From Leucaena leucocephala (lineage: Eukaryota; Streptophyta; Magnoliopsida; Fabales; Fabaceae), in NCBI GenBank assembly GCA_037074615.1, contig CM073535.1:10765001-10829000 (forward strand): a stretch of DNA of 64,000 nt. The letters run 5' to 3'. This document shows, piece after piece, positions 1 to 11,721 of the stretch (positions within the stretch are counted from its first letter, which is position 1; each line of letters begins with the position of its first letter). Both the position numbers and the translations under genes were made by a program. A model generated the notes under the pieces. It worked only from the letters and a program-made list of their open reading frames with translations, searched no databases and was not told the DNA's origin.

Positions 1-645
1 GATATCTAGTAATATCATAATTAACAGTAAACAAACAATTTCAAATGTCATGATGCAAATGCGATCCCATGACCACAATTCAAGAGCTATAAAGGTCTAT
101 TCCCATGAATGAGGACGAAAAGAGCCATTAGGACTTACCCCAAACAAGAGGCGATATAGCCAACCAAACCATCATGTATTAATGGAGGTCTCATCACATG
201 AAGGTAATAGACACAATCCACTCAACACTTCTCATAATATGCACCATACTCAGAAGCTCAATAAGTAGTTAATTTCAATATCCATATTTCATTTACAAAT
301 CAAATTCTCATACTTCGAATATAATGACAAAAGTTCTAAGGATTGCATTTTAAAAAAAAACACAAGTCTCATAAGACTATTTCACCTGAAATAATTTTAT
401 TATATATCAAAATATAGTCTATAACATTAATGAGTTCAAGAAACAAAAACTACTCACAAACAAGTCATTTATCAGGTATAACAAGTGACAATGACAAGTA
501 ATTACCTATCACCAAAGCTAATAAAAGTAACATAAATAAAGGAGTATGTGGTTAGACCACAATTCACTAACCGATTTACATCATTAGTATAAATGTAAAT
601 CAATGATATGCTAACTTTACACAACAATATATATGTAATTTTAAA
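1..645. other. AT-rich intergenic sequence
   Basis: No gene, RNA or repeat could be recognised here. The sequence is AT-rich with frequent stops in all frames. Confidence 0.5.
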
Positions 646-1588
646 GGGTTAAAGGAAAAAAATTCCCTAGAAGTTTCCACCTAGGAGTGTATGTTGCCTG
701 TAAGTTTTTTTTGGAGCAATGTCGCCTTAGAAGTTCATAAAACATAACAATGTTGCCCTGTCCATTACTTAAAGATAAGTTTAATCATTAGTTGACTAAT
801 ATACTGAGTGGCGTACTACATGACATCCATATCATCTTTTATTTTGGGTTAAGGTGCAAATTTTCCTAGAAGTTTTCACTTATGAGCGTTGGGTGTCTAA
901 ATTTTTTTTTTTAGTTCAATATCCCCTGACCATTATCCAGGCTCATTTTGACTAAATATGCTAAGCTAGTTAGTACACATGTCATCTATTATATGTTTTT
1001 TCCCCAAGTCCTATTTATAAATAACGAAAAAAATGCATCCATCTAAGCTCTATCATTATTAAAGTATCGCTCTCAGCAAACCATACTCTGACAACCTCTT
1101 GAAAAATAACTTATGTTATTTTTAAAATGAAATATGATCTCTTGAGAGTGATATTATATTAAAGATAGAGTTTGGAGGAATGTATTTTTTTTAAATTGTT
1201 TTCTTATAAATTTGACCTACAAAAATTAAGTGGATAGCATTTTATTGGTCAGTTCAATATATTTGGTAAAACTAACAGTCAAATTGAACTTGGACAATGA
1301 TTGGGACAATACTGAACTAAAAAATTTTTTAGATACCTAGCACTCTTGAGTGAAAACTTCAAAAGAAAATTTACACCTTACTGAAAATAAAAGATGATGT
1401 GGATGTCATATGGCATGCTACGTCAGCATATTGGTTAATTTACGGTCAAATTTAATTTTAGGTAATGATTAGGGTGACATTGCTACATTTTATGAACTTC
1501 TGGAGTGACATTGCTTAAAAAAAAAAAACTTACGGGGTAGCCAAAGCTCCAGGTTAAAAACTTCCAGGGTAAAAATGTCCTTTAACCT
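646..1588. mobile_element. Foldback MITE, probably Mutator-like
   Basis: Nearly the whole 943 bp is one long imperfect inverted repeat centred near 1117. The left end GGGTTAAAGG pairs with the right end CCTTTAACC, and further blocks pair inward (850-980 with 1260-1380; 1030-1095 with 1140-1200). The 10-bp sequence TAATTTTAAA occurs directly outside both ends (636-645 and 1589-1598), a target-site duplication of the length expected near Mutator-type elements. There is no ORF, so the element is non-autonomous. The family assignment is inference from the duplication length and the foldback form. Confidence 0.75.
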
Positions 1589-1598
1589 TAATTTTAAA

Positions 1599-3471
1599 TA
1601 AAAACTCACTTTCTATTCTAACTTTAATTTATCCAAAAAGTCTCAATTTACTACCATAAGTTAATTTATTTGTCTCAACATTGTTTTCCTATTATCCAAT
1701 AAATCTATTTTACTCATTGAAATTATTAAAAATAATTTATTCCAATAGTCCTAAAATCCCCAAAATTACTCACTTTAATCAATAGGAAAATATCCATAAA
1801 CAAAATATTCCTTAAATACAATTGTATATTTTCTCAACTCTATTATACCAATTTAAATTCATATATAACATTAAACTTATCAAACCATCCAAAAACTTCA
1901 ATTTTTAACTCTTAAAGTTTCACTAAAAAAATTTCAATATTCATATTTCATCGTAAACCTCAAAAATCAATTCATCCAATCATCAATATTAAATTGCTTA
2001 ATAAATAATCAATTTAATTACATAGACTTAAAGTTCTTAATTTTATCTCTAACTTCTAAATCTCGCTTATAATGTCTAAATCTTCATTCAAAGATTAAAT
2101 CTCATCATTTATATATTATAATAAATTATTTGAACTAACAATTATCCCATAATTATTCAATTTGATCTAAATTCCCAATTTCTCTAATTTAGGGTTTCAA
2201 CCAAAATATTTATTTTCAATTTACAAGTTCTAATAATAATTTAAACCGATTAAATATCAATTTTATATCTAATAAATATAACATAATCATTAAACTCACA
2301 TTTAATATTTGAAAATATCATATTCAACCATATGCCTATTCTAATATTTAAAGTTTAACCCTAAATATCTTAAATAATATAATAGAAAAATTATAAACTG
2401 ATGAAATAGAATTGATTACTTACCTCTATAATTCTATAATTTCTATTTGTTGAAAATTTTAATCTTTAAATTTGTTCTGTTTCTAAAAAAATGTATACTT
2501 TTAAAAAGCTCTCTTGGTATAGAAAAATATTCAAGAAATAAATATGATAGTTGAAAGATTTATAATAATGCACTGCAGCTCAAATGTATTTGAATATTTA
2601 TAAATGAAGGAAATGGAGCTTGCTGAAACGGAAATGACGAAGGAAGAAGGAGAATACCACGGGTTACTGTAAGTGTATTTTGAAATATTATATAAAAAAA
2701 TGGGGGTGCGTCCCACTAATTTAATATTATGCTATTCATTTTTTTATTCTTCTCTCTCTCTTTCTCTTTTAACTTTTAACATAAAAATAATATTTTATTA
2801 TTGTTTTAGTTTCAGTATATTTTTTAATTTATATTTTACGTAAACTCTCTTAAATTAAATAATTAAATAAAAATTTTATCTATTAAAAATTATTTTTTTA
2901 ATACTATTTAAATCCTAAAATAAAAATTAAGATATTATATTTTCTCTATATATACATAATATATAGTATTATATACGACTATATAATTTGATTTATATAA
3001 TTTTAGGTTTATTTTTTTTATATTTGATTATGAAATTGAATTTATTAAATTTATTTTGTTCCAATATTATTCTTACCTAATTTAGATTGCTATATTTATT
3101 TTTTTATATTGCTAATTCCCCTCCCCTCTATATTAATTTATATTTTAATAGATCTATTTGTCACTCTATATTTTATATATATCCATAAACACACAAGCGC
3201 GCGCATACACACATATATCTATTATAATTTTATATTATTAAAAGGTTAATAGCCATAATACTTTCTCAATTTTTTGATTAAACAAACAAAAGTCACTATT
3301 AATAATGATTTTTTATATTTTAATTTTATTGAACTTCCAGTAGCATAATTCTCTCGATTTTTTATTAGATAACTAGAAGTGTCATAACTTTTGTAATGGT
3401 TCTTTTGTAAAAGAAAACTTTGGGTTCCAACAAATCATATGATAAGAAAAATATTATGACAATTTGATGGT
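1599..3471. other. AT-rich non-coding stretch
   Basis: Long A/T runs and short low-complexity tracts, including a pyrimidine-rich CT run near 2750-2770. No coding potential, RNA gene or paired repeat was identified. Confidence 0.5.
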
Positions 3472-3521
3472 CTAATGATTATAAAAGCCCTGAAGGCTAA
3501 TGATTATAAAAGCCCTGAAGG
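3472..3521. repeat. Two-copy 25-bp tandem repeat
   Basis: The unit beginning CTAATGATTATAAAAGCC occurs twice without a mismatch (3472-3496 and 3497-3521), followed by a partial third start. It lies in non-coding sequence and is probably a replication-slippage product. Confidence 0.85.
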
Positions 3522-6389
3522 CTAATTATTCATATATCAAATAACACAAAATAGCTTTGTAGATGTGAAAGATTTTTATTATAATTTTAAAGACTAATAT
3601 TTAGAGAAATTGATGATGATGTGCTACCGAAAGTAGAACATGTCTATATGAGTGATAATGAACATGACTATATCACATAAGTGGAATTGACAATCGAAAG
3701 CCAATAATATTTTGTTCTAGTTATCGAACCATAATATTTTGACTAGAAATTATATAAGTAAAATGTAAATGTTATATTATGACCCAAATTATATAGACAA
3801 ATATGTATCAATTCATTGAAAGTAAATATTAAATTGGTTGTGAAGCCAAAAAGACTATCAGATGTTATGAAAAATATTAAAGTATATAAGTATAAAGCCC
3901 AAGAAGTTGTGGAGAAAAATGGGAAAAAGTTATAATAAATTAAAAAAAATAACTATAAGCCTAGAAGTTTATGAACTATATGATATTTGTATATAATATT
4001 TAATTTATATTTTGTTTAAATTTATTGTGATTAATTTGTGTGTGAGAAATTATTATAAATATTTGATATTGCGTATGTGTTCTAAGAATGGTATGAAACC
4101 AAATTTATCAAACTGTGTTATTGAGTGGCACATATGATATGGTTGATGCTATATATTTTCTCCCAGCCTTTGTGTTCGAGGTAACTAGATCTATTTTAGT
4201 TGTTCCAATCATTTTTGTATTATCTATTGTGTCAAAGATATATGAAACTGGAAGAAAATTTTAAGAATGATATATGAAATTAATTAAAAAGACCAAAAGG
4301 TAGTTATTGGTTATATTGTGATCGTAATATATTGTGTCAATTTATTTGTAAATTTAAATATATAAAGTGTGAATATTGTTTGTATAAGTTTAGATATAAA
4401 TCATGATATGATACATGTACGTATATATTGAAGTTGCATTAGTTTTGCGTGACATTTAAAAAGGAAAGAGTATATTTATATCATATTTAAATTAGGAGAA
4501 TAAAGATTTATTTTTATGAAAAAATTTATCAACCATAAATGATTGATTTGTACGTTCACTATATAGTTGTGTATTTATTGAAAAATGATAATAATTTATT
4601 ATTTTCTTTTGGTTAGTGGATCTTTACAAGCTTTTATTGTGTTTAGTTAATATATATTAAATTGATATATATATATATATATATATATATTTTAAAAATA
4701 TTTTAATGGAAGGCTGATGTTTAGATCAATCATTTATGCTTTCATTCCGCTATTATATGTGAGGTATTGGCGAAAATTGTAATGGAACATTTGATTTTAA
4801 TTAAGTAATGATTATTGATTAATTTTGTTCAATAATTCCTATAATTAGGATGTGAGGTACAATTCTACTTATTATGATTTATTGATTTATGACAAATATA
4901 TATGTTGTAGATAATTTTAAATATTTCATATTCATATGTTAAATGGTATGTGTCAAAAGCTGCAAATTGAAGTATCTATTTAAATAAATAAGTAATACAT
5001 AATAGTTCATGAAGAATTGATATAATTCTTGAAAAATTAATACAGAGTTTTTTGTGGGTAGAAAAAGAATTGATAATGAATATTATGATTCATAGATCAA
5101 AACTTTAGTTCACTAAAAAGGTTTGAAGTTGATAGCCTATTGGATTAAAATCTATGATTGTACGTGAACTAGAAAGAATTTAAAGATAGCTTATTGGCCC
5201 AATACATGCTGCCCTGTCTTTAAAATATATAAATAAGAAAATATGTTTATATGACTTACACTTAAAGAGGAAGATTGTTAGAATATAAGTGTGAGTCAAT
5301 ATTGGATGAAATTATACTCATATACTTCAATAAACCAAATTTATCTCCTAAAAATGAATGTCATATTGATATTTTAAATAAGTCATATGTTATGAAAAGT
5401 TTATTGTTGTTAATAGTAAACTAGTAGTGTACTGATACAAATTGATTTATTGTTGTCATGACTTGTTTGATCATCATAAAAAATATTGAAGATTATATAT
5501 TGACATATATTGAAGAACTAGAAGATTCTTCATTAATAGCTAACATATTTTCATGAATTCATATGTGCTGCTTGTTCTAAAAAAAATTTGATTATGATAA
5601 TATAGTTATGATTTGGAATGTATCTCTATATTTATGGAAGGATATTAAACTCATATATAGGCCTATTCAATTAGCATGTAAGCTATACAAGTATTCAATA
5701 TATTTAATTTGATAGATGCATATATAATATGGTTATATGTATGATTATTATGAGTTTGTAAATAGAAATTTACAATATTATTTGAATAAATCATTATGTT
5801 GAGTGTATAATTTTTAGAATATACTATCATGAAAATATTCCCTTAATGACGCTAGTGAGATTATATATCAATATAATTATTTATTAATGCTTCTATAAGT
5901 TGTTAGTTTAATACTTACGAGAACATTTTTTATTTCAGTGTTGACATATTTGATTTGATATATTATAACACATATACATATCAATCCAACAAATTCTCCC
6001 CGTAAAATTATTTTTTGTTTAAGAACCAAAATATTTTTAATCTTGAAAGCTTGAATGTGCTATTACTATTAATCCATCACAATGCATATAGATGGATATT
6101 AAAAGAAAGTTGGGATAAATGTTAGCTATGAATCTTCTTCTTCTTGTTTATCTATAAATGAGAAAAAAATGATGTTTCTAAAGGGAATAAATAGATTTAT
6201 GAGACTTATATTATATTATTAATTGAATTGTCATTCGACAAATTTTTCTCAATATTAGGGAGATAAATTGAGTAGTTGAAAAATAAAACACAAGGAATAT
6301 ATTATTATTATCAAATGTAGATTCTTAAATATAGTAGTATGAACCATAAATTCATCAAATATTGCATTCATGAAATATTACAAAATAGC
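3522..6389. other. AT-rich stretch, possibly old retroelement debris
   Basis: No gene recognised. A purine-rich tract followed by TGTTAGAATATAAGTGTGAG at about 5268-5295 resembles a polypurine tract plus the start of a copia LTR. No pairing LTR was found, so this is only a hint. Confidence 0.3.
4665..4690. repeat. (AT)13 microsatellite
   Basis: Uninterrupted AT dinucleotide run of 26 bp. Confidence 0.95.
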
Positions 6390-7920
6390 TACTAGATGTG
6401 ATTACTGACTTAAATAATAATGATCAAATCTTATATTTCAGCTGCAAATGCTTTCATTAGTATAAATGAAACTAAGACATGCCTGAAGCATGAAAGACTA
6501 ATTGGTTCCAAATATAATCTTGGAAATAGATGAACATGTAATTAAGATGATTATATTGAGGAGACATGTACTTCAAAAGGATGTCAAGATATAACTACTT
6601 GCAAAAATCTCAAAAGAGATTTAGGCACTTGAAAAGTAATAAAGATAGCTCAATAAGTTATGTCACAACAACAAAAATGAAACAAAAAAGATAAAGTTGT
6701 CGAAATGATTTTGATAATAATATACATGATTAAATGAAGATATTGTGTATAGACCTATCATGTGAAATAGACAAAAAAAATGATTGGCCAAAAGAAAATG
6801 TAAAAGAAAAGATAAATAATGAAAATAAGGTTATATTTTTTCAATATGTGAAAATTATAGAGTTATAGTGTAAACATTTGAACTGTAAAGTTATTATTGG
6901 ATATATGAAATTGATGTGAAAATAAAGATTTTCACAAAGATTATGATGAGAAATGTTATTTTGTGGTGGATGCAATTATTAGTCTAACAGTATGTGAAAA
7001 CAAAATATGGTACTGATAAATATTATTATATCCTATGAATACGGCTCACAAAATAGCAAAATTATATAAGAATCTTCTATGAGTTTAAAATTTCGTAAGC
7101 ATATGAACAATGTCAAGTATTGAATATCCCAATGATTTCAAAATCATTACATCTCTGCTATGATCATTTTCTCTGCAAATATATATATTAAATTTAATGG
7201 ATTAGAAATTTCATATATTTATTCTATTATAATATTTATATATTTTATTGATATTTCATGTTATACTTTTATTGGTAAAATTAAGCTCTTACATGTGTAG
7301 AAATGGATAGTGAAATTGGATTTCATGTGACTATTATATATTTCTAGAATAACTTTTATTTATTATTTCTATAGTGTATAAGGCAAGTGAAGAGTATGTT
7401 AATAATTTATCGTATTTAGAATATATATTGAAGAAATATATGTAAAAATATTATATGATGACAATGTATCATGCATGATTAGCTAAAAGAAAGATATGCT
7501 AAAAAAAGCAGTAGAAATAATCCAATTAAAAAAATAGTACACTCTACTGAGAAAGAGATATTGAAAAGGTAATATTATCATCAACAGTAGCACAAATGAT
7601 ATAGTCATATGGGGGAACAAAAATGATGTTGTTATGGGGAGAAATAAATGTGATATTATCATCAAGGAGAGTAAATATTATATTGTATTTTTTTTTTCTT
7701 TAACTAAAATTTTGTTCTATTGAGTTTTCCTAACAAAGTTAGTTTTTGATATTGTGTTCTATAAATAGAGAATGATGTACACTCGTTTGAGATAACCATA
7801 TGAACAAGAATCACTCCCCAATTCTTCTCTAATATCCTCCAATTTCCTCTTCTCTTCTAATTTTCACAACATTTTCTATGTTTTTTTCATTTTATTATAA
7901 CATTGGATCCCCATATTTAT
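6390..7920 (+). pseudogene. Degenerate copia pol relic with 3' end
   Basis: At 6440-6530 the conceptual translation reads TKTCLKHERLIGSK, which resembles the conserved segment before the reverse transcriptase in many plant Ty1/copia polyproteins. About 300 bp downstream, scattered matches to the following acidic and DWPKWK-like region appear among many stops. Near the end, purine-rich TATGGGGGAACA and GTTATGGGGAGAAATA resemble a polypurine region. They precede a segment like the copia 3' end (TTCTATTGAGTTTTCCTAAC) and a TATA-like CTATAAATAG at about 7761. No intact ORF remains. The identification is by remembered family motifs, and the borders are approximate. Confidence 0.5.
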
Positions 7921-8192
7921 TGATTCATATATTGTCAAAAAAATGTAATCAAGTCTACAAAAATTTAAAGAAAAGAAAAGACACGCTCAATATGCAGATT
8001 TTGACTTTTCTCAAATCAGGCTTAAATCTGAAAACGTAATAAGCAAAGTTATTAACTCAAGTGATAATGGTGAAATAAATACCAATAAATGTTCTAAGAT
8101 TCAAACCTCATGATATAATTAAGGAAAAATTAAAAAAAAAAACACAAAGACGAAAACAAAAGCAACGAAGTAAGATTACAAGTTGCGATTGT

Positions 8193-8233
8193 CTATCCTT
8201 TATGGCTCAGGACGCTGTAGTTGCCGGTGTCAG
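8193..8233 (-). CDS. Possible short terminal exon
   Basis: On the minus strand a pyrimidine-rich tract ending TTTTCTAG precedes 41 bp that read D-T-G-N-Y-S-V-L-S-H-K-G-stop in phase 2. It could be an alternative last exon of the gene whose other terminal exon lies at 8449-8583. The product is not recognised. With so short an exon, chance cannot be excluded. Confidence 0.25.
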
Positions 8234-8448
8234 CTAGAAAACGGAAAATAGGGTGAGAATAGTTGCACAATACACTAAATAACTAGACGGCAAACCCCGT
8301 TCTTTGCATTGGCTGATCAAACATTGAGATGATCGTATTTCAATTTTTATCATTCGAAAAGAAATAACTAAAAAAGATTTTTTTTTTATCATGAAACCAG
8401 TGCTTTAAAATCATACATAAAAAGCAAAGTAAAACATTATATTACATG

Positions 8449-8583
8449 TTAAGCTGAGGATGAAGAGGCACCATGTTCATTTATATTAGCATCAACTTGT
8501 TGTTTTCTGTTCCTCGTTAAAAGAGCAATGTCTGGGTCCCTGTAGTCAAAGTGTGCTCTTTTAACATCTCCATAATTTATGAA
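8449..8583 (-). CDS. 3'-terminal exon of an unidentified gene
   Basis: After a minus-strand acceptor (TTTACTTAG) an open frame of 44 codons runs to TAA at 8449. It begins FINYGDVKRAHFDYRDPDIA and ends in a hydrophilic, serine-rich tail (GASSSSA). The mixed, non-repetitive composition and clean acceptor favour a real exon over noise in this AT-rich DNA. I do not recognise the family. No upstream exon could be placed before the CACTA element that begins at 9482, so the gene may be truncated, or its 5' part may lie beyond that element or have been lost. Confidence 0.45.
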   Translation of the reverse strand, partial: FINYGDVKRAHFDYRDPDIALLTRNRKQQVDANINEHGASSSSA

Positions 8584-9481
8584 CTAAGTAAACCTTAGAG
8601 GATGTAGTAGTTAAAACTTTCCTCGAAAGGGATAATGAGTAATTTAAATTCAAATATAAAAAAAATTAAGTGTGTGATAGATGTTATTGAATGTTCATTA
8701 CCTCCCAAAATTTATGGAACGTAATTATGTTCATGAACCATTCTATTTTAAATCATCTTCTGTTCATGAATAAAGTTATTAAATACAAGAACACTTGCAT
8801 GTACTAGATATATTAAGATTCATTAATTTTAAGAAATTTATATATTAGAGTAGATATTGTAATTTATGTATTATACTATTTAATGATTGGAGACTCGTAA
8901 ATAAAAATTCACGTTAAAGTCTTGTACATGCAACTATAAAAATGTAAAATGAGGAAAGTTCTCCCCCATTTTTACTCTCTAAGCTTTTCTTAGCTGCTAA
9001 AAAGTCATTATGGTTTTTTTCCAGTTTTGAATTATATCTGTAAATTTTCTTTTTCCTTTTATCAGGTCATCAACTTTCTGCAATTAGATTTATTGGTCCA
9101 TGAGATTAGATGATGGAAACCCATTTGAAGTTCTGAAGCAGAAGAGCTTGTTGGGCCATTGTTGAGATGTGGCTCTCTCTTCTGCTACAAAGGTTCAAAT
9201 GGGTCCTATCATTTCTTGCCGTGGATTTGGTTCAGTGTTTGAAGCTCTCTCAAGATGATTGTGAGGTTGGTGGAAGAGGCTCATGATGACTTTAGTAGTG
9301 ACTGAGGGAAGATGTCATGGAGAGGTGGAAAGGAATTTAGCCATTTACAAATTGGGAGAAAGGTAAGAGAAGATGTTGAGGAATGAGTGAAGAAGAGATG
9401 AAAGCTTAGTTTGAGATATGAGGTTATGGTGGAAGGAGACAGGAGATGTTTCAGGAATTCCTTACATTATCTAGATGGTAG
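8584..9481. other. Sequence between the unidentified exon and the CACTA element
   Basis: No supported gene. The part from 9060 to 9420 is less AT-rich and has short open stretches on both strands (for example 9180-9260 plus), which could be a decayed exon, but no family was recognised. Confidence 0.35.
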
Positions 9482-9790
9482 CACTACTAAAAAAAAGTCG
9501 TACAATGACAGTTAAAAGTGACATTTCACGATAGTTTTTGACCGGCATGAATTCTATCGCCATTGTAATTTAGCTTTTAACAACCGTTAAATATAATATT
9601 TTAACAACGATTTTTATAAAACCGCCGTTATATATTTAGAATTTTACAACAGTTTCCAATAAAATTGCCATTACAGTTTAATCATATAGTAGTTGTTTTT
9701 AAGGTAACCGCCATTAAAGTCTATAATTGTAACAGTGATTTTTAGAAAAATTGCAGTTAAATGCTTATATTTGCAATAATGAAGACATAC
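9482..9790. repeat. CACTA left subterminal repeats
   Basis: Related 12-20 bp units with TAAAACCGCCGTTA, AAAATTGCCATTAC and AACCGCCATTAAAG recur in alternating spacing for about 300 bp inside the left terminus. In this superfamily such arrays bind the element-encoded DNA-binding protein; here the role is inferred. Confidence 0.65.
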
Positions 9791-9869
9791 TATAGGTTTT
9801 TTTTACACTTTCTTTCAATTTTCCCATCTATACTACCTTATATTTGCAATAATGAAGACATACTATAGG
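9765..9869. repeat. Two-copy 32-bp direct repeat
   Basis: The segment TTATATTTGCAATAATGAAG plus the following 12 bases occurs at 9765-9796 and again about 73 bp later (9838-9869). The copies look identical. Confidence 0.8.
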
Positions 9870-10035
9870 CAACAAAGTATGAAATAAACAATATAAAAAT
9901 TCAAATTAAATATCAATATATAGTAATAAAGTAATTCGAATTCTTATTAATGCATGCAATGAACCAAAATATACTACAATCATATATACACAAATATTGT
10001 ATAATCATATATACACACACAAAATGGATGATTGA

Positions 10036-11721
10036 TTAAGGCAAGTTCTCCAAGATGGTTTTTACCAAAGCATTCATCATTGAGTAGATTTGCTCATCTT
10101 CAAAGCTCATTTTGTTATGCTCGAACAACTGCAAGTTAGAAGTAAAAGGTAAATATTCAAAATATGATAAATTAAAAAAGTCTAAATATTGATCACTTCA
10201 TACCTCATGTAAGCTATCCGTGAACCTTATCTTAATGATCTCGTGCATGTATCGTATTATATAATATCCGTACTCAATATTGTCTGGTTGATGGCGATGC
10301 TAACAAAATAGAAAACCACAAAGCATATAGTGACTAACTTTCACCCTAATAAATTTATGAAAACTAAAATTTAATTATTTAAAAAGTACTTACTCGAGGA
10401 TAAATCTATGAAGGGTTAGTACTGACTGGATGGCCTTTGAATATGTTGAAGCCTTACACAGCCCTATCTCCAATTAAAAAAAGATATCATATAACTTATT
10501 AAATTTTTATTTTAACAAATCTATAAAGGAAAACTCATGTATTGATGATGAAAAAATATCTCGGTATCTTATCGTCCAAATAATGAATCGAACCAGTAAA
10601 CCACATTAGCTTCAAGGGCTATGACAAGCAGAGTCCAATGCGTACTACAAAATATGAAAAATGTTATATGTGAATGTAGACTAAGGGCCCGATTAGATAG
10701 ACTTTTAAAAAATGACTTATGAAAAAAAGGCCTTTTGGAGAGCTTTTAGAAAAGGGCTTTTGGAGAAGAGATTATAGAAAAAAAGTAGTTTTGAATAAAT
10801 GAGTGTTTAGATAATTATTATTAAAAAGGCTTTTATGATCAGTAAATTATCAGAAGGGTATGAGATAAAAATAAATAAACATCCCATCACCATAATTTCT
10901 CTCTCAACTTCTCCCTCAGTTCTAATCTTCTTTCTCCCTAGGGCCTCATTTTCTCCCTCTCATATCCTTTCTCTCTGGCAAACGATGGAGGAAAAAAAGT
11001 GTTCATCTTCTTCCAGCGTGGTTGGTGATGGTGATTCCATGTAGTGAACCCACAGATGACCCAAGCTTCAACGACAACGGCGATCAAAGCTGACAACGAT
11101 GATGGAAGCCACAAAAATGGATGGATGATGAGAAAGAAGGAGGAGAGTGAACATGAAAAGTGGTGATGTCTAACATAATAGAGGTAGAGGGGAGAGAGAG
11201 AGGAGAGAGTGCAGAAAAAATAGGGATAAAATAGTAATTTGGTAGTCCATAAGTTTGTTTATTGCTCCAGAAGCTATTTCCAGTAACTTATTCAAAACTA
11301 TAATTTTAAACTATGGTTTGATCCATAAGCTCTTTTGAACAAATATAGTTGTTTATTTTAAAATTTTCCCAAATCAAGGTTTAGGCCAAAAGCCCTTATA
11401 AAACCATGGTTTTCTTTTTAACCAAACACACACTATGTGTATATGTGTGCTAAGTATAAGAATGTACTTACCCTTTAATATAAGGTGCAAAATATATCTT
11501 CCTCTTGATGTCATAATGTCGGCCATGTACATAATCCTCAGGCTCCTATCGGTGCCTATATCTTGGACACATTGAGGACATATGAAGCCATATGTGTCTC
11601 CTTTTGCTTCTTCAAGGCATCTTCGATAGAAGTTACTATTGTTAATAAAGAAAGGAGTTATTACTGAGCGAATGGTTAAACATAAAGTATTAAAATAGTT
11701 GTAACTTACAATATGGTACAC
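10036..11721 (-). pseudogene. Ulp1-like C48 peptidase part of the CACTA protein
   Basis: Several exons read from high to low coordinates. The 11480-11640 segment contains YGFICPQCVQDIGTDRS and SRGRYILHLILKGK, like the entry to the C48 fold in CACTA proteins. Exon 10204-10299 reads HRHQPDNIEYGYYIIRYMHE and ends at a GT donor. It joins in phase to exon 10036-10128, which ends in TAA after an ILENLP tail. In family members the motif is usually QPxSxECGYYVMR, with the catalytic cysteine before GYY; here that codon is TAC (Tyr). SUMO-protease-like activity would therefore be lost. The exon around 10400-10470 is less certain. Confidence 0.6.
10686..11432. mobile_element. Possible MITE inside the CACTA element
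   Basis: The left end GGGCCCGATTAGATAGACTT and the right end, read inverted as GTGTGTTTGGTTAAAAAG, form a degenerate terminal inverted repeat of the GGGxCxGTTTGGTT type common in plant MITEs. Between them lie a TC-rich and a GA-rich block. No clear target-site duplication was found. The short plus-strand ORF at 10835-11044 is low-complexity and is not called. Confidence 0.35.

Noticed and set aside
2531..2716. Minus-strand ORF with membrane-like composition
   Set aside because: AT-rich low-complexity sequence gives Ile/Phe/Ser-rich chance frames; no start context or homologue recognised.
7483..7665. Minus-strand hydrophobic 60-codon ORF
   Set aside because: Lies antisense in the copia relic, composition driven by A/T runs.
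9060..9420. Possible protein-coding fragment (G-F-G-S-V-F-E-A-L-S-R on plus)
   Set aside because: Short, bounded by stops and not recognised; the reverse strand is equally open, so no call was made.
10835..11044. Plus-strand 69-codon ORF
   Set aside because: Low-complexity CT/GA-rich sequence inside a MITE-like repeat, no domain character.
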